Of a stretch of 39,453 bases of DNA, positions 6,687 through 14,816 are shown piece by piece. This DNA comes from Chloroflexota bacterium (GTDB taxonomy: Bacteria; Chloroflexota; Dehalococcoidia; Lucifugimonadales; Lucifugimonadaceae), in assembly GCA_022567135.1 (NCBI GenBank), contig JADFHP010000010.1, positions 1 to 39,453 of the forward strand, in the 5' to 3' direction. The notes beneath the pieces were generated by a model. The model searched no databases. It was given only the letters and a program-made list of their open reading frames with translations, and had not been told where the DNA came from. The stretch's first letter is position 1; each line of letters opens with the position of its first letter. Both the position numbers and the translations under genes were made by a program.

Positions 6687-8372
6687 ATGTCTGAGATCTA
6701 CGACATAGCCGACCGATACGTTGATCGCATCGCCGAACTTCATCCCATCCTTGCGACCCACCTAGGCGTCCCCGGCCACGATCACCGGCTGCCCGACTAC
6801 TCGCCAGACGGCGCGGCGGAGCGGGTGAAGCTGAGCCGGTCGACACTCGCCGAGTTGCAGGCCGCGCCGGTACATGGCGAAGCAGACCGACTGGCACGGG
6901 ACGTGATGGTGGAGGAACTCGAAATCGACCTGCAGGAGTTCGAGCGCAAGACCCACCTGTTCAGCCTCAACGTTATCGCCAGTCCGGTACAGGGGCTGCG
7001 CCAGATATTCGACCTGATGCCGCGCGATACGGCCGAGCAGTGGGAGAACATCGCCCGCCGGATGTCGGCGCTTCCCGAGGCGTTCTCTAACTACCAGAAG
7101 GCCCTGGAAGAAGGCCAATCACAGGACCTCACGGCCAGCACACGGCAGGCCAGGGAGGCCGCTAATCAGGCCAGGTCGTGGAGCGGGCAACAGGAGGGGA
7201 CACAATCGTTCTTCCAGGGCCTGATCGATGCATACGACGAGACCGGCATCGGAAACGGCGCCCTGCGCGAAGACCTAGCAGGCGCCGCCTCAACGGCCGA
7301 TAGCGCCTACGCAGGCATGCGGCGATTCCTGCTGGACGAGTACCTTCCGAACGCCCGAGAAAAGGACGGCGTCGGCAGAGAACGATACGAAGTCGCCGCA
7401 CGCCGCTTTCTCGGGATGGAAATCGACCCCGAAGAGACCTATGCATGGGGCTGGGAGGAGCTGGTCCGCATCGAGGAGGAGATCGCAAAAACGGCGCAGC
7501 AAATTCTGCCTGGCGAAAGCCTCGAAGCCGTAACCGAATTGATGGGGACGGACCCGGCGAGAGCGATCGAGGGAGAAGAAAAGTTCCGGCAGTGGATGCA
7601 GAACATCCAGGAAGAGACTATCGCCGATATGGACGGCACCCACTTCGACATCGCCGAGCCCGTGAAGAAGATCGAATGCCTGATCGCGCCGCCCGGCGGT
7701 CAGCTTGCGATGTACTACACATCGCCTTCGGAAGATTTTTCCCGCCCCGGTCGAGTCTGGTATCCCACCGGCGGCAAGACACGCTTCCCGCTCTGGACGG
7801 AAGTCTCAATCGCCTACCATGAGGGCGTTCCCGGACACCACTTCCAGCTCGCCACGACAAAGCACCTGGGCGACCGCCTCTCACGCTTCCAGCGAAATAT
7901 CGCAGGCACCTCCGGCCACGCCGAGGGCTGGGCCCTGTACGCCGAGCGGCTGATGGCCGAACTCGGATATCTGGAGAACCCCGACTACTACCTCGGCATG
8001 CAGATTTCGCAGGCGTTCAGGGCTGCCAGGGTAATCATCGACATAGGCATGCACCTGGACCTCGAAATTCCTGCCGGGCAGCCGTTCCACCCCGGCGAGA
8101 CGTGGACCCCCGAACTAGGCCTCGAGTTCCTCATTCCCCGCTGCCCGTTCGAAGAGGCGTTTGCCCGCAGCGAGATAAACCGGTATCTCGGCTGGCCCGG
8201 CCAGGCGATCAGTTACAAAGTAGGGGAGCGCGTATTCCTGGAAGCGCGGGCCGAGGCGAAAGCAAAACTGGGCAGCGCCTTCGACCTGAAGAAATGGCAC
8301 ACCAAGGCGCTGAACATCGGCCCGATGGGATTGGCGCAGATGAAGCGCGAGATGTCGCGCGACACCGTGTAG
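6687..8372 (+). CDS. DUF885 family protein, putative metallocarboxypeptidase
   Basis: A 561-residue protein starting at ATG 6687 behind GAGGAACA. The motif 'AYHEGVPGHHFQL' (His 378, Glu 379, His 384) is the zinc-site signature of the DUF885 family, related in layout to HExxH/M32-type metallopeptidases. 'GTSGHAEGWALYAERL' about 25 residues later supplies the conserved Glu-containing helix. The N-terminal 100 residues carry the usual 'HPILATHLGVPGHDHRLPDYSP' block. There is no signal peptide, so it is probably cytoplasmic. It follows DUF1028 by 29 bp. Peptidase or hydrolase activity is inferred from the motif. Confidence 0.87.
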   Translation: MSEIYDIADRYVDRIAELHPILATHLGVPGHDHRLPDYSPDGAAERVKLSRSTLAELQAAPVHGEADRLARDVMVEELEIDLQEFERKTHLFSLNVIASPVQGLRQIFDLMPRDTAEQWENIARRMSALPEAFSNYQKALEEGQSQDLTASTRQAREAANQARSWSGQQEGTQSFFQGLIDAYDETGIGNGALREDLAGAASTADSAYAGMRRFLLDEYLPNAREKDGVGRERYEVAARRFLGMEIDPEETYAWGWEELVRIEEEIAKTAQQILPGESLEAVTELMGTDPARAIEGEEKFRQWMQNIQEETIADMDGTHFDIAEPVKKIECLIAPPGGQLAMYYTSPSEDFSRPGRVWYPTGGKTRFPLWTEVSIAYHEGVPGHHFQLATTKHLGDRLSRFQRNIAGTSGHAEGWALYAERLMAELGYLENPDYYLGMQISQAFRAARVIIDIGMHLDLEIPAGQPFHPGETWTPELGLEFLIPRCPFEEAFARSEINRYLGWPGQAISYKVGERVFLEARAEAKAKLGSAFDLKKWHTKALNIGPMGLAQMKREMSRDTV

Positions 8373-8385
8373 GAGGTCCTGTCAG

Positions 8386-8910
8386 ATGGCAACCGAGTAT
8401 CCATCGATCACGCCCGAGCAGGCGGAGCTGATCAATACGGCACCGCTCTTCTTCGTCGCCGGGGTGGACCCGTCCCTGGAACAGCGGCCAAACGGCCTGG
8501 GTCCGCTCAACCTGTCGCCGAAGGGTGGCACACCACTGCACATCCTGGACGAAAACCACGTCGCCTATCTCGACTATCAGGGGAGTGGCAACGAGACGGC
8601 GCGAAGCGCGGCCCTGGGCGGGCCCATGACCATCATGATCTGTTCGTTTGGCGAAGGCAATGCCGCGGTCGTCAGGCTGTTCGGACACGGAAGCGCCACG
8701 CCTCTCGCCGAATCACCCCTCGCCGAACGCCTGCTCGGTCGGCCATTCGACGAGATCGCTCTGCCGGCGCGCCAGGTGATCGAGTTGACCGTCGAGTCAA
8801 CCCAGACAAGCTGCGGCTACGGCGTGCCGGTCATGGAATATCGCCATGAGCGGACTACCGCCATGCGCGGCCGCCAGTACAAACCCGGCGGCAGCAGGGC
8901 GAGGGTCTAG
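8386..8910 (+). CDS. pyridoxamine-5'-phosphate-oxidase-like FMN-binding protein
   Basis: 174 residues from ATG 8386 behind a strong AGGAGG, 13 bp after the DUF885 stop. 'TAPLFFVAGVDP', 'GPLNLSPKG', 'VAYLDYQGSGNETA' and 'MICSFG...VVRLFGHG' follow the split-barrel flavin-reductase/PPOX layout. Family members bind FMN, F420 or heme and reduce or oxidise diverse small molecules. The cofactor cannot be decided from the sequence. Its stop codon TAG (8908-8910) is directly adjacent to the stop of the convergent cupin gene, with no intergenic DNA. Confidence 0.82.
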   Translation: MATEYPSITPEQAELINTAPLFFVAGVDPSLEQRPNGLGPLNLSPKGGTPLHILDENHVAYLDYQGSGNETARSAALGGPMTIMICSFGEGNAAVVRLFGHGSATPLAESPLAERLLGRPFDEIALPARQVIELTVESTQTSCGYGVPVMEYRHERTTAMRGRQYKPGGSRARV

Positions 8911-9204
8911 TTAACCCTTCAGCTCAATCAAGATGACGTGGGAGTCTTCGCTCAGCACCTCGGTCGTGTGCTCGAAGCCGGGGTTGAACATCGCCGCCCC
9001 GGCGGACAGCTCTAACTCCATAGATTCGCCATTGGGCATGCCGAATGCCACCTTGGTGTCGCTCACGCTCACCGCGACAACATCTGGATGCGAGTGCATC
9101 GCAGTCTTGTCGCCCTTCTTCCCTTTGAACTCCAGAATCCGGACTCTGTCATTCTCCTCGACGACTTTATAGTGATCCGGCGCTGCTTCGACTGCGTCAG
9201 GCAT
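8911..9204 (-). CDS. small single-domain cupin
   Basis: 97 residues from ATG 9204 behind GGGAGGACT. 'GDKTAMHSHPDVVAVSVSDTK' is cupin motif 1 (with an HxHP pair but without the usual distal Glu), and 'AGAAMFNPGFEHTTEVLS' is motif 2 with its His. It fits a one-domain beta-barrel metal or small-molecule binding protein in the cytoplasm. The lack of the motif-1 Glu makes a three-His or non-catalytic site likely (inference). A well-formed promoter lies upstream. Confidence 0.78.
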   Translation of the reverse strand: MPDAVEAAPDHYKVVEENDRVRILEFKGKKGDKTAMHSHPDVVAVSVSDTKVAFGMPNGESMELELSAGAAMFNPGFEHTTEVLSEDSHVILIELKG

Positions 9205-9262
9205 ATCTAGTCCTCCCTGTCGGCTATTGAGTCCAGCCTACCCAAAATTACTTAGCGGCCGA

Positions 9263-9291
9263 ATAATGGCCCGGTCGCGGCCGCCTGTCAA
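9263..9291 (-). promoter_or_regulatory. sigma70-type promoter for the cupin gene
   Basis: On the minus strand there is TTGACA (9291-9286), a 17-base spacer and CATTAT (9268-9263). The -35 is perfect and the -10 matches four of six. The predicted start is ~50 bases before the cupin ATG. The spacer contains GCGGCCGC, whose GCGGCC half recurs in inverted orientation just past the -10. Confidence 0.6.
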
Positions 9292-9303
9292 TTCGCGAGC
9301 GCA

Positions 9304-9849
9304 TCATTCTTTCGACTCGCCTAAGGAATTATTGGCCGACATGGCCCATGCTTCATGAATTGCCCTCTGGTATACCGGTCGAGGGCATAGAGAAAAAGAA
9401 ATCTGCTCTATCGCCTCATGAAACGGCACGAAGCGTCTGTGGCTCATCTCGTGCTCGGGATCCCACTCGCGAATCGAGACTGCCGCACGCCAAACCGATC
9501 TGACAAGTATCAGACCCTTCTCCGGGCCGCTCTTACAGACCCCTTTGGTGAAGCCAAGCAGCGACGCCTCCTCTACCCGCACGCAGGCTTCCTCAAGCAC
9601 CTCTCTATCTAAGGTCTCTCTCAAATCTTCGCCTGCCTCAGGACGACCGCCGGGCAGGTCCCAGGACTTTCCGTCCTGACTCACCAGGAGTACGTCCCCA
9701 TCGGGGGTGATGCAGACAGCTGAAGCGCCGTGAGGCCTTCCACTGGGAGGAGGAAGGGCCGCGGGATGCCACGATATGACCCAATCCTGGTGGCCGATGC
9801 GAAAGTCGAACTCTTCTCCGTCGCTCGCAGCAGATTCAGAATCTGTCAA
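9304..9849 (-). CDS. Nudix hydrolase
   Basis: 181 residues. The Nudix box begins at Gly 68 ('GRPEAGEDLRETL') and ends 'REVLEEACV', matching GX5EX7REUXEEXGU except that Cys 89 replaces the usual Gly. The metal-binding Glu residues are intact. The preceding 'ASAVCITPDGDVLLVSQDGKSWDLPGG' strand-loop is typical. The start is a TTG at 9849 without a clear Shine-Dalgarno, and no better in-frame start is visible nearby. Nudix enzymes cleave nucleoside diphosphates linked to other groups; the substrate is not predictable here. A 15-bp palindrome covers the first codons. Confidence 0.82.
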   Translation of the reverse strand: MTDSESAASDGEEFDFRIGHQDWVISWHPAALPPPSGRPHGASAVCITPDGDVLLVSQDGKSWDLPGGRPEAGEDLRETLDREVLEEACVRVEEASLLGFTKGVCKSGPEKGLILVRSVWRAAVSIREWDPEHEMSHRRFVPFHEAIEQISFSLCPRPVYQRAIHEAWAMSANNSLGESKE

Positions 9850-9875
9850 TTACGCGATCCCCACCTGCGTGCGGC

Positions 9876-10667
9876 CTAAACCACCGGCGCCGCGCCACCG
9901 TCCACGTTGAGCGACGCCCCGGCCACGTAACTTGCCCGCTCGGACGCCAGGAAGCAGATCACGTCCCCGACCTCGTGCGCCTCGGCTACGCGGCCGAGCG
10001 GCAAGTTCGCCCCCGCCTGCTCATAAAAAGCATCGAGGGTGAGCGACGGGTCGTCCTTTTTGAGGGCTTCATATCGCTTGCGCTGCTGGCCGCTCTTGGT
10101 CAGCGACACGCAGACGGTGTTCACGAGAATATTGTCAGGGGCGTAGTCCTTCGACATCGCCTTGGTCATCGCAATCCCCGCAGCGCGCGAGAGAGACGTC
10201 GGCAGCGTGCCGGCGCCCGCGGCCTTGCCGCCCGGAGTGGTGATGTTGATGATCCGGCCCCACTTCGCCTTTTGCATATGCGGCAGCGCCGCCTGCGCGC
10301 AGTGCATCGCGCCGTATACCTTGATCTGAAGATCGATGGTCAGCATGTCGGTAGTCATCGCATCGAACTTGGCTGCCGAAGAGGTGCCGGCGTTGTTGAC
10401 GAGAATATCCAGCCGTCCCCACTTGTCGACTACCTGCTGTACAGACGCCTGGACCGCTTCCCGGTCGGTTACGTCGCAACTGAGCGCCAGTACTTCGCCG
10501 GACCCGGCCGCGTCGATGTCGGCCGCCGCCGCGTCCAGCCGGCCCTGGTCCCTGGCGAATATCGCAACGTTGGCGCCCTCGGCGGCCAGCGATATCGCGG
10601 CGCCCTTGCCAATCCCGTCGCTGCCGCCGGTCACGATCGCAACTCTGCCGCTCAGTCCAAGGTCCAT
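9876..10667 (-). CDS. short-chain dehydrogenase/reductase with atypical active site
   Basis: From ATG 10667, which has GGAG seven bases upstream (the ORF-track start at 10694 lacks this), the protein is 263 residues. 'VTGGSDGIGKG' (12-22) is the TGxxxGxG dinucleotide loop, 'NNAG' lies at 91-94, and the C-terminus 'YVAGASLNVDGGAAP' is standard. In the catalytic region, 'GTLPTSLSRAAGIAMTKAM' aligns where YxxxK is expected, giving Thr 157 and Arg 161. The catalytic Tyr and Lys are therefore not in place. A known SDR subgroup carries such 'PTS-SRAAG' sequences, so this looks like a real variant rather than decay. Substrate unknown. Confidence 0.85.
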   Translation of the reverse strand: MDLGLSGRVAIVTGGSDGIGKGAAISLAAEGANVAIFARDQGRLDAAAADIDAAGSGEVLALSCDVTDREAVQASVQQVVDKWGRLDILVNNAGTSSAAKFDAMTTDMLTIDLQIKVYGAMHCAQAALPHMQKAKWGRIINITTPGGKAAGAGTLPTSLSRAAGIAMTKAMSKDYAPDNILVNTVCVSLTKSGQQRKRYEALKKDDPSLTLDAFYEQAGANLPLGRVAEAHEVGDVICFLASERASYVAGASLNVDGGAAPVV

Positions 10668-10782
10668 CACACTGCTCCAGACACTCTGGGCCAACCAGGT
10701 AGGGGCGCAATTATAGAGACGGTGAGCAATAAGCCGGGCACGGCCCGCCTGTGTTAGCGTTGATTTTCTGGATTATTCATAT

Positions 10783-10803
10783 GCCCCGCATCCCAGGCGG
10801 GGC
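10783..10803. promoter_or_regulatory. hairpin in the leader of the aminotransferase gene
   Basis: GCCCCGC-ATCCCAG-GCGGGGC forms a perfect 7-bp GC stem with a 7-base loop, 25 bases before the chosen start codon. It lies between divergent genes and may be part of the 5' untranslated region. No T-tract follows. Confidence 0.5.
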
Positions 10804-10828
10804 AGGTTTATGTTTGACGAGGAATGAG

Positions 10829-12025
10829 TTGACCAACGAATTCGGGCCGCTCTCCGTGCCGCGGCGGCTGCTAATGGGTCCCGGACCGACAGACGTGCAC
10901 CCGAGAGTGCTCAGGGCCATGTCGACGCCGATTACCGGTTATCTCGACTCCGCCTACTTCGAAATCCTGGATGAAGTGGCCGAAATGCTGCGGATCGTCT
11001 ACGAGACACGGGCGACGACCATGGTCGTCGCCGCATCCGGCTCGGGCGGCATGGAGGCCGGGCTGAACAGCTTTATCGAGCCCGGCGACACGGTCGTCAT
11101 GTGCTCATACGGCCACTTCTGCGAGCGCATGATCCTGATGGCCGAAAGGCTGGGGGCCAACGTCGTCCCTGTTCGGTCGGAGTGGGGCAGGGCGATGGAC
11201 CCTCAACTCCTTGTCGACGCGCTCGCTGCCAACCCCGGCACGAAGCTCGTCACCGCAATACATGCGGAGACCTCGACGGGCGTCCTGCAGCCGCTCCCCG
11301 AGCTCTCCCGGCTGGCGCACGACGCGGGCGCGCTCTTCATGGCGGACATGGTGACTTCCCTGAGCGGCTGCGAAGTTCGTGTGGACGAATGGGGCGTCGA
11401 CTACGCTTACTCCGGTCCGCAAAAATGCCTCGCAGGCCCCCCCGGCCTCAGCCCGGTCGCCGTCAGCGAAAGAGCGCTTGAAACGGTGAGGACGCGCAAG
11501 ACGCTTCCGAGTAGCTGGTACCTTGACCTCGATCTGATCGACCAGTACTGGGGCCCCGACCACGTCCACCACCACACCAGCCCTGTCAGCATGATGTTCG
11601 GCCTGCGCGAAGCTCTTGCGATGGCACTCGAAGAAGGCCTGCCGACCAGATTTCAGCGGCACGCCTCCACCGCCTCCGCCCTGCGCGCCGGGCTGACCGC
11701 GCTCGGCCTCGAGCTGCCCGTCCCTGCGGCCGAGCGGCTCAACCAGCTAACCCTGATCCAGGTGCCAGACGGCATCGACGACAACGCGGTCAGGCAGCAG
11801 GTGCTCGACGACTACAGCATCGAGATCGGCCGCGGCCTCGGCGAGTTCAGGGGCAACAAGTGGCGCATCGGCCTGATGGGCCACTCCTGCCAGCCGGGTA
11901 ACGTGCTGGCCGTCCTGTCGGCGCTCGAGAAGGTGCTCCCCGCCCACGGATACGAAGTGGGCGTCGGCGCCGGTGTCGCGGCCGCCAGCGCAGAGCTGGC
12001 GAAGCACGATATCCGGGTGCCGTAG
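10829..12025 (+). CDS. class V aminotransferase, alanine/serine-glyoxylate type
   Basis: I prefer TTG 10829 (GAGGAA just upstream) over the ORF-track start, because it gives the usual N-terminus 'PRRLLMGPGPTDVHPRVLRAM' and a 398-residue protein of family length. 'ASGSGGMEAGLNSFIEPGD' is the cofactor phosphate loop, 'HAETSTGVLQPL' follows, and 'SGPQKCLAGPPGLSP' carries the PLP Lys 199. This is the AGT/SGAT branch of fold-type I enzymes, which convert glyoxylate to glycine using alanine or serine (family knowledge). It faces the operon that encodes a glycolate-oxidase-type GlcDEF set, so a glyoxylate-disposing role is plausible. The neighbouring context does not exclude (S)-ureidoglycine or phosphonate-type substrates. 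Confidence 0.87.
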   Translation: MTNEFGPLSVPRRLLMGPGPTDVHPRVLRAMSTPITGYLDSAYFEILDEVAEMLRIVYETRATTMVVAASGSGGMEAGLNSFIEPGDTVVMCSYGHFCERMILMAERLGANVVPVRSEWGRAMDPQLLVDALAANPGTKLVTAIHAETSTGVLQPLPELSRLAHDAGALFMADMVTSLSGCEVRVDEWGVDYAYSGPQKCLAGPPGLSPVAVSERALETVRTRKTLPSSWYLDLDLIDQYWGPDHVHHHTSPVSMMFGLREALAMALEEGLPTRFQRHASTASALRAGLTALGLELPVPAAERLNQLTLIQVPDGIDDNAVRQQVLDDYSIEIGRGLGEFRGNKWRIGLMGHSCQPGNVLAVLSALEKVLPAHGYEVGVGAGVAAASAELAKHDIRVP

Positions 12026-12052
12026 CCAGTACCTTCGCATCCCCTGATCATG

Positions 12053-12150
12053 GTCATTCTGGCCTGCGCCGGAATCTAGCCCCGTTGTAGCGACCAGCGT
12101 GAGTGACGAGCGCGCTGAGGCCTCTGGATTCCGGCGTTCGCCGGAATGAC
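12053..12150. repeat. 98-bp inverted-repeat element (MITE-like / GTCATTC repeat)
   Basis: The two 27-bp ends are inverted copies matching at 22 of 27 positions, starting GTCATTC and ending GGAATGAC. Each end is itself a small palindrome built on CCGGCG/CGCCGG-type arms. The 44-bp centre has no coding potential. It fills the gap between two convergent gene ends. No clear target-site duplication is visible. Likely a dispersed non-autonomous element or a bidirectional transcription terminator. Confidence 0.72.
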
Positions 12151-12199
12151 GTATACGTAGGCGGCGCCGGTGAGCAACACAGATAGCCACCCCCCGGCG

Positions 12200-13528
12200 C
12201 TACTTCTCCCGGCTATACGCTTCGTCCAGCAGGTCGATCACGTACTTCACCTGCGTCGAGCTACCCCGTGCCTCGAGGCCCTTGCTCATCTGCAGCACAC
12301 AGCCGGGGTTGCCGGACGCCACCACCATCGCGCCGGTCGACTCCACGTTCTCGACCTTGCGGTCGCGCAGGTATCCTGACATCTCCGGAGAAGTGAGCGC
12401 GTACGTGCCGCCCGCGCCGCAGCAGACCGAGGATTCCGGCAGCTCGACAAGTTTCAGGCCGGGAATGGAGTTCAGAAGCTGCCGGGGTTGATCGGTGATC
12501 TTCTGCGTATGAGCCAGGTGGCAGGCGTCCTGATACGTCACCGTCATGTCGAGAAATCCCTGCGGCGGCTTGAAGCCCACCTCGACCAGATATTCGTGGA
12601 TGTCCCTCGTCATCCCGGCCAGCCGCTCCGCCTTCTCGGCATAGTCGGGGTCACCGGCCAGCAGCTCGCCGTAGTCCTTCATCTGGGTGCCGCAGCCCCC
12701 CGAAGCAGTTATTACGGCGTCGATATCCAGTTCCAGAAAACTATCAATGTTGCGGCGGGCCATCTCACGGGCGGTCTCACGCTCGCCTGCATGCACGTTC
12801 AGCGCGCCGCAACATGCCTGGCCCGCCGGCACGATCACCTCGATACCGTTGCGCCGGAGCACGCGCATCGCCGCTTCCATCGTCGGGCCGTGCATCAGCG
12901 GCATCACGCATCCAGCCAGCAGCGCCACTTTTGCCTTCCGCTCGCTCGCAGGCGGCGTAGCGGTCTGGTTGGATGCGGCAAAGAACTTCGTTCTCAGCTC
13001 CGGCAGATACGCTTCCAGGACTACCTGATCGCCCGGCAGCAGCCGTAGTATCCCTATCGCCCGCACAACCCGCCTCATTCCAGACCGCTGGTAGAGCTTG
13101 ATGCTGGTGGCGAACGCCCGCAGCAATCGCGGCCGCTGCAGCAGTATGCCGAACCCGACCCGCCGGGCGAATCGCGCATGCCGGGGCCGCTGGCCGACTG
13201 TCTTGATCTCGAGCCTCACTGACTCCATCAGGCTGCCGTATGGCACATTGGAGGGACAGGCGTCTTCGCAGGCGCGGCATTGCAGGCAAAGCTCCCAGCT
13301 CGGAATTACGGCCGGGCCGATCTCCAGCCGCCCCTCGTGCACCGCCTTCATCATCGCAAGCCGGCCGCGCGGCGACTCCGACTCGAGCCCGGTTGCCAGA
13401 TATGTCGGGCATGCGTTCAGGCAGAAGCCGCAATGCACGCACTTGTAGAGGTCTTCCTCACGCGGTGCCTCTGGCGTGGTGAAGCCAGACGTTTTTGATA
13501 TCGTGCCGGTGGTGCTTTGCAACTTCAA
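12200..13528 (-). CDS. GlcF-like iron-sulfur subunit (glycolate/lactate oxidase type)
   Basis: 442 residues. Two [4Fe-4S] ferredoxin motifs occur early: Cys 30/33/36/40 ('CVHCGFCLNACP') and Cys 81/84/87/91 ('CLQCRACEDACP'). Two CCG domains follow ('AGQACCGALNVH' and 'SSVCCGAGGTYAL'), as in GlcF and heterodisulfide-reductase-type subunits. The start is TTG 13528, overlapping the GlcE stop in the four bases TTGA, so translation is probably coupled. It accepts electrons from the flavoprotein partners and passes them to the membrane quinone pool. It is the last gene of the minus-strand operon and is separated from the GlcD-like gene by four other genes. Confidence 0.87.
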   Translation of the reverse strand: MKLQSTTGTISKTSGFTTPEAPREEDLYKCVHCGFCLNACPTYLATGLESESPRGRLAMMKAVHEGRLEIGPAVIPSWELCLQCRACEDACPSNVPYGSLMESVRLEIKTVGQRPRHARFARRVGFGILLQRPRLLRAFATSIKLYQRSGMRRVVRAIGILRLLPGDQVVLEAYLPELRTKFFAASNQTATPPASERKAKVALLAGCVMPLMHGPTMEAAMRVLRRNGIEVIVPAGQACCGALNVHAGERETAREMARRNIDSFLELDIDAVITASGGCGTQMKDYGELLAGDPDYAEKAERLAGMTRDIHEYLVEVGFKPPQGFLDMTVTYQDACHLAHTQKITDQPRQLLNSIPGLKLVELPESSVCCGAGGTYALTSPEMSGYLRDRKVENVESTGAMVVASGNPGCVLQMSKGLEARGSSTQVKYVIDLLDEAYSREK

Positions 13529-14808
13529 ATCCGCCCAACGAATCGGCCGGGATTCAGGGTACGTTTAGGGTCGAACTGCTCTTTCATGCGCCTCATGATA
13601 TCGATCGCCGGCCCCGGGTTGCCCCAGACGTCAATCTCGCTCTTCAATTCGGACGGATACCTCTCGAAGACGGCCTCGCACCGGAACTCCCGGGCCGCCA
13701 TCGCCGCCGCCGCAGCGGTCTTCGCCAGCTCCTCCGGGTCGCCACCCGGCCAGTCCGCCAGCACAGTGCCGGTGCCGACGTGAATAGTCGCGCCGAACGC
13801 GCCAACTGCGTTCGAAGCTCCTATAAGTCGCGATGCGTACGCGAACGCGTCCGTGGGTTTCAGCGTCGCTCTGGCCGATAGCGCCGGCGGCGTCTGCGCA
13901 TCCGGAAGCGACCCCGCCCAGGCAGCCTCCGCGTCTTGTCCGCCTAATACATCGAATCCGTCGGCCATGTCCGCCCCGAATAGCGACGTAAGCTCATCTA
14001 CCTGCCTGCGAACCGCTGAAAATCCACCCGATACCCGCGCCAGGATCACCACCGCCTCCGACTCGCCATCGCCAGGTCCGGCAAGCGTCTGAACCACGGC
14101 GAGCGCCCGTGCCCCGACCAGCACCGCAAGCGCCTCGGGCTGAAACGACCAGTTGAAGATACGCATGGCTGTCTCGCGCGCCGCATCCAGTCCGTCGAAC
14201 CAACCCGCCACCGTCTGCGTGTCTGCCGGGATTGGGGAGACCTTGAATGCGACCTCCGTGATGATTCCAAGAGTACCAAGCGCACCGATATGAAGTCGCA
14301 CAAGATCGAACCCCTGCACGTTCTTGACCACCCGTCCGCCGGACTTGGTCACCGCGCCGTCCGCCTCCACCACCTCCAACCCGATCGCCAGGTCGCGAAC
14401 GCCGCCCACGTTGGAGCGCACCGGCCCAACCGCGTTCGACGCCAGCGAGCCGCCAATAGTTGCCGCAGCCGGCTCCGGCGGGTCAAAGTCCAGGCGCTGG
14501 CCAGACTCCCCAAGCACCGCCTGCAACTCCGCGATCCGAGTGCCGCCGCTGACAACGACGGTCAGGTCCGCAGGCTCATATTCGACTATGCCGGAGATTC
14601 CAGTGAGATCGACTGCAACGTCGTACCGCTCCGGGGTGTTGCCAAGGCTCATCCGCGTCCCGCCACCCCACGGGATAACCGCCTCGCCTGCTGAGTTGGC
14701 ATCGGCGATCACCCGCGAGAGTTCGTCTGCCGAGGCTGGCCGCTCGACGCGGCTCGGGGACAGGCCATCGACCTCAAACCCGGTTTCCGATTGCGATGCC
14801 TCGGCCAA
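13525..14808 (-). CDS. GlcE-like FAD-binding subunit
   Basis: 427 residues from TTG 14808, eight bases after the aldo/keto reductase stop; no clear Shine-Dalgarno is visible, so coupling to the upstream gene is likely. The N-terminal PCMH-type FAD domain shows 'VIPWGGGTRMSLG' and 'ATIGGSLASNAVGPVRSNVGGVRDL'. The C-terminus ends 'FDPKRTLNPGRFVG', the family's terminal motif. GlcE is the second flavin-type subunit of glycolate oxidase and lies next to GlcF here as in other bacteria. The substrate of the complex may differ from glycolate given the sugar-acid-like neighbours. Confidence 0.85.
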   Translation of the reverse strand: MAEASQSETGFEVDGLSPSRVERPASADELSRVIADANSAGEAVIPWGGGTRMSLGNTPERYDVAVDLTGISGIVEYEPADLTVVVSGGTRIAELQAVLGESGQRLDFDPPEPAAATIGGSLASNAVGPVRSNVGGVRDLAIGLEVVEADGAVTKSGGRVVKNVQGFDLVRLHIGALGTLGIITEVAFKVSPIPADTQTVAGWFDGLDAARETAMRIFNWSFQPEALAVLVGARALAVVQTLAGPGDGESEAVVILARVSGGFSAVRRQVDELTSLFGADMADGFDVLGGQDAEAAWAGSLPDAQTPPALSARATLKPTDAFAYASRLIGASNAVGAFGATIHVGTGTVLADWPGGDPEELAKTAAAAAMAAREFRCEAVFERYPSELKSEIDVWGNPGPAIDIMRRMKEQFDPKRTLNPGRFVGRI

Positions 14809-14816
14809 GCGACTTG

